19,693 bases of DNA from assembly GCA_937983475.1 (NCBI GenBank), contig CALJZV010000212.1:1-19693 (forward strand), given 5' to 3'. The notes under the pieces were generated by a model. That model saw nothing but the letters and a program-made list of their open reading frames with translations. It was not told the origin of the DNA and ran no database searches. This stretch comes from an uncultured Verrucomicrobiales bacterium (GTDB taxonomy: Bacteria; Verrucomicrobiota; Verrucomicrobiia; Limisphaerales; JACDHS01). The translations under genes were made by a program, and so were the position numbers. Position 1 is the stretch's first letter; each line of letters starts with the position of its first letter. Below, one piece after another: positions 14,756 through 19,693 of the stretch.

Positions 14756-15811
14756 TTATTTGCCTGCGACCGGCAGGTCGGGACGATGTTTTCTCCACAG
14801 CTCTTTTAATTTATCCACAAACAGGCGGTCGCGTTTGTTCTCCGCGGACAGTTGAAGGACAAAGCCGCTTTCCTTTCCTGTTGAAACGATTATTTCGGTG
14901 TCTTCAATGGCGGATTCGGAAAAATGGACTTCAATATTTTCAATTTCCTCGAAGCGGGCGCTTTCAACGATCCAATCCTCGGCCTCTAAATCGTAATAGT
15001 AGGACGCGACGCGTTGGTCGGTGATCAGGTTGCCGTCGCTTTCGATGGACAGCAGGCCGGAAGAATAAAAAAAGAGAATGGATTCGGAGGGGGTGATCAC
15101 CTCTTTATCACGAAGAAATTGAAGGTCTTTTTGCCAGAGACGCTCGCCCGTAATCACTTGGGTGCTGGGGAAATAGTTGACGGAGGAAAGCGTTGCAAAC
15201 AGCAGCACCGAGGAGCCTATCAGGCAGACAAGAACATGATGCAGCCTGAAGCGGTTGTATTTCTCTGATTTCAGTCCCAATTCACGGTTTGTGGCATCGA
15301 TGGCGCGAACCAATGCCAACAACGGCACGAAGGAAAACACGCTGACCAGCCAATAGGGATCGGGCAAACGCCAGACTACGCTGAGAATCAAATAGGTTAC
15401 GGCAACGATCGACAAGAGGGTCAGGTCCGCTCGCCCTTCGCTTTTGAAAACATCTTTGCCCAGTGAATAACACCATACGGGGGAAAAAATCGCCCGCCAG
15501 AACGGCATGATACGGCTGTTGTCGCGGGTGCGGACGTATTTCCAGTTCTTGTAAAACCAATACAGCTCATACAGGCCCAAGGTGCCGATGGACATGATGA
15601 CAAACTTTAGCGGCGACACATGGTGATAAAGAACGGTCGGCGCGGTGGCATGGGCCAGTTCTGGCAAATTGGAGAGGGGGCGCCACTCTGTGTCGCCTTC
15701 GTGCCAGGCTAAATCTTCCGGTGCAAGCCGGCCTGATTGAAGATAGATTTTTAATTCCTCGATGGAATAGGGGCCGTAATTCTGGCCTTCTCTGGTAACT
15801 AGGTATTGCAT
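14756..15811 (-). CDS. GYF_2 (DUF4339) domain membrane protein
   Basis: Residues 3-50 match the GYF_2 domain of bacterial membrane proteins (YGPYSIEELKIYLQSGRL ... DTEWRPLSNLPEL). It is thought to bind partners or peptides on the cytosolic side. Four hydrophobic segments follow at about 66-86, 130-148, 152-170 and 190-211. A soluble C-terminal domain from about 240 (ILFFYSSGLLSIESDGNLIT, VASYYYDLEAEDW) looks like a small beta-rich, possibly PH-like fold. That last point is an impression from pattern only. ATG 15811 starts directly at the GYF_2 domain. The in-phase extension to 15937 is rejected for lack of domain content. It is the first gene of the minus-strand group leading to nagZ, proB and mazG. 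Its function is unknown. Confidence 0.82.
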   Translation of the reverse strand: MQYLVTREGQNYGPYSIEELKIYLQSGRLAPEDLAWHEGDTEWRPLSNLPELAHATAPTVLYHHVSPLKFVIMSIGTLGLYELYWFYKNWKYVRTRDNSRIMPFWRAIFSPVWCYSLGKDVFKSEGRADLTLLSIVAVTYLILSVVWRLPDPYWLVSVFSFVPLLALVRAIDATNRELGLKSEKYNRFRLHHVLVCLIGSSVLLFATLSSVNYFPSTQVITGERLWQKDLQFLRDKEVITPSESILFFYSSGLLSIESDGNLITDQRVASYYYDLEAEDWIVESARFEEIENIEVHFSESAIEDTEIIVSTGKESGFVLQLSAENKRDRLFVDKLKELWRKHRPDLPVAGK

Positions 15812-16020
15812 GGGATTGGGATGACCGGGCCGGACTGTAGTGGGTTTTGGGCGCGATGTCGCCAAAGAAACAGCATGTGAAATCGGGAAAAATGCACGTG
15901 AACAAACTGGGCGCTTGCCTTTGCGGCAAACCCACATATAAGTAACAGCCTGCGAAACGGACCCGGCTGGTCATGGCCGCGCGGAAATAACTGCGAGCGT
16001 CCGCTTCATTGATAGATTTG

Positions 16021-16110
<90 letters not shown>

Positions 16111-16305
16111 TTTCAATCTTCATTTATTGCTCACCTTCATTGAGAGAAGTGCATTCGGAGAGCCGTTGGTCTTTGTCTCCATTCGATACAGGCCAGCGCT
16201 ATTCAAGGACAGGGCCTTAATTATAGGCTGTTTCAGAGGAACAGCGGCAAGGCTCTGTGGAATGCCGTCAGTCGATTGAATTGACTTTAATTGAGTTTTG
16301 CTTGC

Positions 16306-16322
16306 TTGGCACGAGACTTGTT
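16306..16322 (+). promoter_or_regulatory. Sigma54-like promoter candidate upstream of ftsH
   Basis: TTGGCACGAGACTTGTT matches the sigma54 -24/-12 consensus (TTGGCACG-N4-TTGCW) except that the -12 GC is GT. The spacing between the GG and GT dinucleotides is the required 10 bases. A start about 12 bases downstream would give a 26-28 base leader that includes the strong Shine-Dalgarno of ftsH. The mismatch lies at an important base, so this remains a candidate. Confidence 0.35.
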
Positions 16323-16352
16323 CCTCCTCCCTCGGCTTCGGCCAAAGGAGGA
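16322..16352 (+). promoter_or_regulatory. Hairpin overlapping the ftsH Shine-Dalgarno
   Basis: TCCTCCT (16322-16328) can pair with AGGAGGA (16346-16352), which contains the ftsH Shine-Dalgarno AAAGGAGG (16344-16351, 7 bases before ATG). Inside, GGC-TTCG-GCC (16334-16343) forms a UUCG tetraloop closed by C-G, a very stable cap. The structure would hide the ribosome site if transcription starts upstream of 16322. Confidence 0.5.
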
Positions 16353-16358
16353 TTACGC

Positions 16359-18104
16359 ATGTTCAAAAATCGGAGGTTTATTTATTTCATTGCGGGCCTT
16401 TGCCTGCTCATTTCTACGCTGGCTGTCTATTTTGTTTGGAAAAAACCCGCCCCTAAGGAGGTCGCGCATCACGAGATTCAGCAGTGGGTGGCCAATCGAT
16501 CCATTTTTGAGACGAGAATCAGCCCGACAGGGTTTGATGGCATTTACACATTGGAAGGCCTTTGCAGGTCCGATGGCGCTACAAATGAATTCAACATCGT
16601 CACGCACCTGGACGCCGCTACCTTGGCGGCTTTGCTGGCGCAACCGGGAGTCAAGGTGGACTTGCCGACCAAGAGCGCGAAGGCGCAGGTGCTGAGTTTG
16701 CTGCCGCCGTTGCTGATTGCGGGTTTGGTGCTCTACCTGGTGTTTCATCAGCTCAACATAGGGAACAGCAAAAAACGCCACGAGGTAAGGCACCGGCCCA
16801 ATGCGCGCTTCAATGACGTCGCCGGCATCGAGGAGGCCAAGGCGGAAGTGCAGGAAATCGTGGATTTCCTGCGGCATCCGGAAAAATACCGTCGGCTGGG
16901 AGCGCACTTGCCCAAGGGTATTTTGCTGATCGGTCCTCCGGGCACCGGCAAAACCATGCTGGCCAAAGCCATTGCCGGCGAGGCTAACGCTCATTTCTTC
17001 AGCGCGCACGGAAGTGATTTTAATGAAGTCTTCGTGGGTGTCGGCGCGCGGCGTGTCCGGCAAATTTTCAGTCAGGCCCGGAAGAACCGTCCGGCGATCA
17101 TATTTATTGATGAGATTGATTGCCTTGGCAAGAAACGCACCGCCGAGGGGCACAATGAGTTGCAGCAGACCAATAACGCGTTGCTGGCCGAGATGGATGG
17201 TTTTGAGTCCAGTGACGGTATTGTGGTGATTGGCGCCACCAACCGTCCGGAGGATCTCGATCTGGCGTTGACGCGGCCAGGACGATTCGACCGAAAGGTG
17301 TTTGTGCCCCTGCCTGACCGCCGGGGTCGTCGCGCCATTCTCGATGTTCATGCGAAGGACAAGCCGATTCAGGACAAGGACCGCACGCTGGACATTCTTG
17401 CTCAGACGACAGTGGAAATGTCCGGCGCGGACCTCGCCAGTCTCGTCAATGAGGCCGCGATTCTTTGCGCCCAGCGAAATCTGGACACGCTCGCCCTCCC
17501 GGAACTGGAAGAAGCCCGGGACAAGGTTCGCTGGGGGCGGGAACGCAAGTCCATGGTTCTGTGCCGGGATGAGCGAGAAATTGTGGCCTACCATGAAGCC
17601 GGTCACACCGTCATTAATTTGCACAAATCCCTTTTGCCGCCGCTCTACAAGGTCAGCATCATTCCTCGCGGCGGCGCGCTGGGCGTCACGACGCTGTTGC
17701 CGGTTGAGGACCAGCATCTGCACAGCAAAATTTTTCTGAAGGATGAACTGGTGGTGCTGATGGGCGGGCGCGCGGCGGAAAAGGTTTTCTTTGGGGACAC
17801 CACCAATGGCGCCGGCGGAGACCTTGAAAATTCCAAAAAAATTGCCCGGAAAATGATCCACGACTGGGGCATGGGCGAGAAAATGTATTACCAGGCCGAG
17901 CAGGGAGCGGCTGAAAAGGAAATCAACCTGATGCTTGAAGCGGCGGATCGGGAAGCGCTGTCCATCATCGAGCAAAAGAAAGACCAGGTGGCGAAATTGG
18001 CCCAAGCACTGTTAAGGCACGAAACGCTGACCCGCGAGCAGGTGGTCAATCTGCTGTTCGAGGACCAGGAGCCATTCAACGAGGCGGAAGCCGTTCAGCC
18101 GTAG
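16359..18104 (+). CDS. ftsH: FtsH-type ATP-dependent zinc metalloprotease
   Basis: A membrane-anchored AAA+ protease of 581 aa. Hydrophobic segments at about 7-26 and 110-130 flank a periplasmic stretch. The AAA+ module has Walker A GPPGTGKT (192-199), pore-loop FVG (225-227), Walker B IIFIDEID (247-254), NALLAEMDGF, and second-region-of-homology ATNRPEDLDLALTRPGRFDR with arginine fingers. The peptidase has zinc motif HEAGH (412-416) and a third ligand, Asp488, in TTNGAGGDLEN. ATG 16359 has an excellent Shine-Dalgarno; the in-phase upstream frame to 16257 is rejected. The region after WGMGEKMYY is about 18 residues shorter than in E. coli FtsH, so it may be a divergent paralogue. It presumably degrades membrane and short-lived cytosolic proteins. 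The tRNA gene lies 248 bases upstream. Confidence 0.94.
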   Translation: MFKNRRFIYFIAGLCLLISTLAVYFVWKKPAPKEVAHHEIQQWVANRSIFETRISPTGFDGIYTLEGLCRSDGATNEFNIVTHLDAATLAALLAQPGVKVDLPTKSAKAQVLSLLPPLLIAGLVLYLVFHQLNIGNSKKRHEVRHRPNARFNDVAGIEEAKAEVQEIVDFLRHPEKYRRLGAHLPKGILLIGPPGTGKTMLAKAIAGEANAHFFSAHGSDFNEVFVGVGARRVRQIFSQARKNRPAIIFIDEIDCLGKKRTAEGHNELQQTNNALLAEMDGFESSDGIVVIGATNRPEDLDLALTRPGRFDRKVFVPLPDRRGRRAILDVHAKDKPIQDKDRTLDILAQTTVEMSGADLASLVNEAAILCAQRNLDTLALPELEEARDKVRWGRERKSMVLCRDEREIVAYHEAGHTVINLHKSLLPPLYKVSIIPRGGALGVTTLLPVEDQHLHSKIFLKDELVVLMGGRAAEKVFFGDTTNGAGGDLENSKKIARKMIHDWGMGEKMYYQAEQGAAEKEINLMLEAADREALSIIEQKKDQVAKLAQALLRHETLTREQVVNLLFEDQEPFNEAEAVQP

Positions 18105-18172
18105 TTTTTTCGATTTCGGAAATTTTCCGGGTTGGACAGCCAATGTCTAGGCAGTCATGCCACTGTGGCGGC

Positions 18173-18364
18173 ATGAAAACAATCATACGCAAATTCAAGT
18201 CTCGGTTTTCGACGCGCCAGGTGGCGCAGTTTGGCTCCGCCAAATTGATTACAAGACGCCGCGGGGAACTCGAACTGGAGGGCGGTTCGCTCTCGGATAG
18301 GACCGATGCCAAGGAATGGATCGCCATGTTTCGGCAGGACGAGGTGTTGCGGTTGGGGTCCTGA
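18173..18364 (+). CDS. Small conserved-looking protein, 63 aa
   Basis: ATG 18173 opens a 63-codon frame: a basic N-terminus (MKTIIRKFKSRFSTRQVAQ), then FGSAKLITRRRGELELEGGS and DRTDAKEWIAMFRQDEVL. The pattern of a short beta stretch, a GGS(x)nDR(x)nA(K/R)EW(I/V) block and a final helix is one I associate with a recurrent small family in Verrucomicrobiota. This is from memory and not checked. There is no signal peptide or membrane segment. It is 68 bases downstream of ftsH and could be in its transcript. An in-phase ATG at 18143 adds ten unlikely residues (MSRQSCHCGG). Its function is unknown. Confidence 0.65.
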   Translation: MKTIIRKFKSRFSTRQVAQFGSAKLITRRRGELELEGGSLSDRTDAKEWIAMFRQDEVLRLGS

Positions 18365-18421
18365 TCCTTGGATTCAGGCAACATAAATCGCTTGTTTCCA
18401 ACCGCTTCTTTGCCCTATGCG

Positions 18422-18440
18422 TAACCCGTGTTAAGGGTTA
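18422..18440. repeat. Inverted repeat upstream of the receiver-PAS gene
   Basis: TAACCC (18422-18427) and GGGTTA (18435-18440) are perfect reverse complements with a 7-base loop, 29 bases before the next ATG. The following bases (GATTTTCCC) are a poor T-run. It could be a weak terminator for the upstream unit or an operator. Confidence 0.3.
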
Positions 18441-18469
18441 GATTTTCCCGTCGAGAAAAGGTTCAGACC

Positions 18470-19693
18470 ATGGAAACAAAGCAGATCAGGGTGCTGCTGT
18501 TTGAAGACAACCAGGATGACGTGTTCATCCTGCGCAAAATGTTTCAAAAAGCCACCACCGTGCAGTTTCAACTGGAAGTGGCCGAATTGCTGGAGACAGG
18601 CATGAAGCGCCTTGAAAAGGGCGGCATCGATGTCGTCCTGCTGGATTTGTCCCTTCCTGACAGCCGCGGGTTGGACACGTTTTACAAGGTGCAAACAGCT
18701 TTTCCCGATTTTCCGATCATCGTGTTAAGCGGATTGGACGACGAGCGGGTGGCTTTGGAGGCCGTGCATGCCGGCGCACAGGATTATCTGGTCAAAGGGC
18801 AGGGGGGGAGCCACTTGTTGATTCGCGCAATCATTTACGCCATCGAGCGCATGCAGGCCAAGGCGGCGCTGGCGACTGCCGAGGAAAAATATCGCAGCAT
18901 CTTTGAGAACGCCGTGGAAGGCATTTTTCAGACCACACCTGACGGGCATTACCTCAGCGCGAACCCCGCCCTCACCCGCATCTACGGCTACGAATCCCCT
19001 GAGCAATTGATCACCCAGATGACTGACATAGCCCATCAGTTGTATGTCGACCCGGACCGCCGCAGCGAATTTGTGCGGATCATGCAGGAAAAAGGTGTGG
19101 TCAATGACTTTGAATCCCGTGTCTATCGCAAGGACGGGAGCATCATTTGGATTTCCGAGAACGCCCGGGCGGTTCGGGATTCCCAGGGAAAAATTCAATA
19201 TTTCGAGGGTATGGTTGAAGACATCACCAAGCGGAAGCTGGCCGAGGAGCGTTTGCGCTTTTCTGAGATGCGCTTCCGGTCAGTCTGGGAGAGTGCCAAT
19301 GACGGCATGCGCCTGACCAATGCCGACGGCACGATAGTCGCGGTTAATTCGGCCTTCTGCAATATCGTCGGCATGAAACCTGAGGAATTGGTCGGCAAGC
19401 CAATTACCACCATTTACTCCGAAGAAGAGGATTGGGACAATATCCTGGAGAAATTCCGCGAGCGGTTTGCCCAGAGGAAAATTGAGACCACCATGGAGCG
19501 AAGAATGACATTTCGTTCGGGAAAAACGGCGGATTTGGAGTCGTTCAATTCCTTTGTGGAAGTTGAGAACAATCCGATGTTGTTGAGCGTCTTTCATGAC
19601 ATCACGTTCCGCAAGGCGGCCGAAGAGCGCGAGCGGCAGGCCAACCTGCAGTTGGCCAAAAGCCAAGCCGAATTGCGGAAGAAAAATGAGATG
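18470..19693 (+). CDS. Receiver-PAS-PAS signalling protein, 3' end outside window
   Basis: From ATG 18470 (AAAAGG eight bases upstream) the frame runs 408 codons to the window edge. Residues 5-125 form a receiver domain with acidic pocket Glu12/Asp13, phosphoacceptor Asp59 (VVLLDLSLPDS), Ser87 and Lys109 (YLVKG). Two PAS domains follow. The first is at about 138-255 (YRSIFENAVEGIFQTTPDGHYLSAN ... VYRKDGSIIWISENAR, then EDITKRK). The second is at about 262-380 (FRSVWESANDGMRLTNADG ... HDITFRK). A charged helical stretch (EERERQANLQLAKSQAELRKK) leads to the missing output part, which is most often a histidine kinase or GGDEF domain in such proteins. A cytosolic hybrid sensor is likely. The output type cannot be told. 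Confidence 0.9.
   Translation, partial: METKQIRVLLFEDNQDDVFILRKMFQKATTVQFQLEVAELLETGMKRLEKGGIDVVLLDLSLPDSRGLDTFYKVQTAFPDFPIIVLSGLDDERVALEAVHAGAQDYLVKGQGGSHLLIRAIIYAIERMQAKAALATAEEKYRSIFENAVEGIFQTTPDGHYLSANPALTRIYGYESPEQLITQMTDIAHQLYVDPDRRSEFVRIMQEKGVVNDFESRVYRKDGSIIWISENARAVRDSQGKIQYFEGMVEDITKRKLAEERLRFSEMRFRSVWESANDGMRLTNADGTIVAVNSAFCNIVGMKPEELVGKPITTIYSEEEDWDNILEKFRERFAQRKIETTMERRMTFRSGKTADLESFNSFVEVENNPMLLSVFHDITFRKAAEERERQANLQLAKSQAELRKKNEM

Noticed and set aside
14682..14798. Upstream extension of NagZ with a hydrophobic LCCLWICPAPLAVLF stretch, signal-peptide-like
   Set aside because: It would overlap the 3' end of the upstream gene by 43 bases, and the hydrophobic stretch lies after many charged residues. 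ATG 14681 matches the cytosolic family start.
15915..15929. TTGCC/GGCAA inverted repeat between the GYF_2 gene and the tRNA gene
   Set aside because: A 5-bp stem with a 5-base loop and no T-run or conserved context is too weak to call.
16353..18005. 550-residue open frame on the minus strand opposite ftsH
   Set aside because: It lies entirely within a well-supported FtsH gene. Its product has no recognisable domain, and its length is explained by the codon bias of the sense gene.

Overview
The window looks like a chromosomal housekeeping stretch from a member of the Verrucomicrobiota, probably a Pedosphaera/Limisphaera-like lineage. This is an inference. It rests on the moderately high GC, dense genes with few strong Shine-Dalgarno sequences, the mix of single biosynthetic genes on alternating strands, a GYF_2 (DUF4339) membrane protein, and a small 63-aa protein of a type I associate with that phylum. 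No taxonomic marker such as rRNA is present. No phage, insertion sequence, CRISPR array or integron was seen.

Layout. 1-1037 (-): N-terminal 60% of a sulfite reductase hemoprotein (cysI), divergent from a small lysine-rich secreted protein (1208-1612, +) that ends at a clear terminator. 1728-2993 (+): NifS/IscS-type cysteine desulfurase with an anomalous start and a good terminator. 3087-4684 (-): adenylosuccinate lyase (purB) behind a 73-aa hypothetical gene. 4938-7072 (+): acylphosphatase, a YfcE-like metallophosphoesterase and a family 9 glycosyltransferase. 7069-8809 (-): 2-isopropylmalate synthase (leuA) behind a complete leucine attenuator. 8950-11755 (+): chorismate synthase (aroC), then a fumarate reductase/succinate dehydrogenase-type flavoprotein. 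11752-15811 (-): mazG, proB, nagZ and a GYF_2 membrane protein, probably one transcription unit read from the membrane protein towards mazG. 16024-16110 (+): tRNA-Leu(CAA). 16359-18104 (+): FtsH-type AAA+ protease, then a 63-aa conserved-looking protein and the start of a receiver-PAS-PAS signalling protein cut by the window end.

The standout is the leuA leader. A 31-codon reading frame with eight leucines (LNLLLL, then LLL) ends just before a 12-bp perfect GC-rich terminator that lies 20-30 nt upstream of leuA. The RNA between them can form the mutually exclusive 1:2, 2:3 and 3:4 pairings of classical amino-acid attenuation. I know this mechanism from enterobacterial leuL and some other phyla, but not from Verrucomicrobiota. 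Other points worth a look are the cysteine desulfurase frame that lacks a canonical start next to a T8 run, a tandem duplication of the glycosyltransferase translation start, a hairpin that can hide the ftsH Shine-Dalgarno, and two convergent gene pairs whose stop codons overlap by 4 nt. There is no gene-free stretch above 300 bases.
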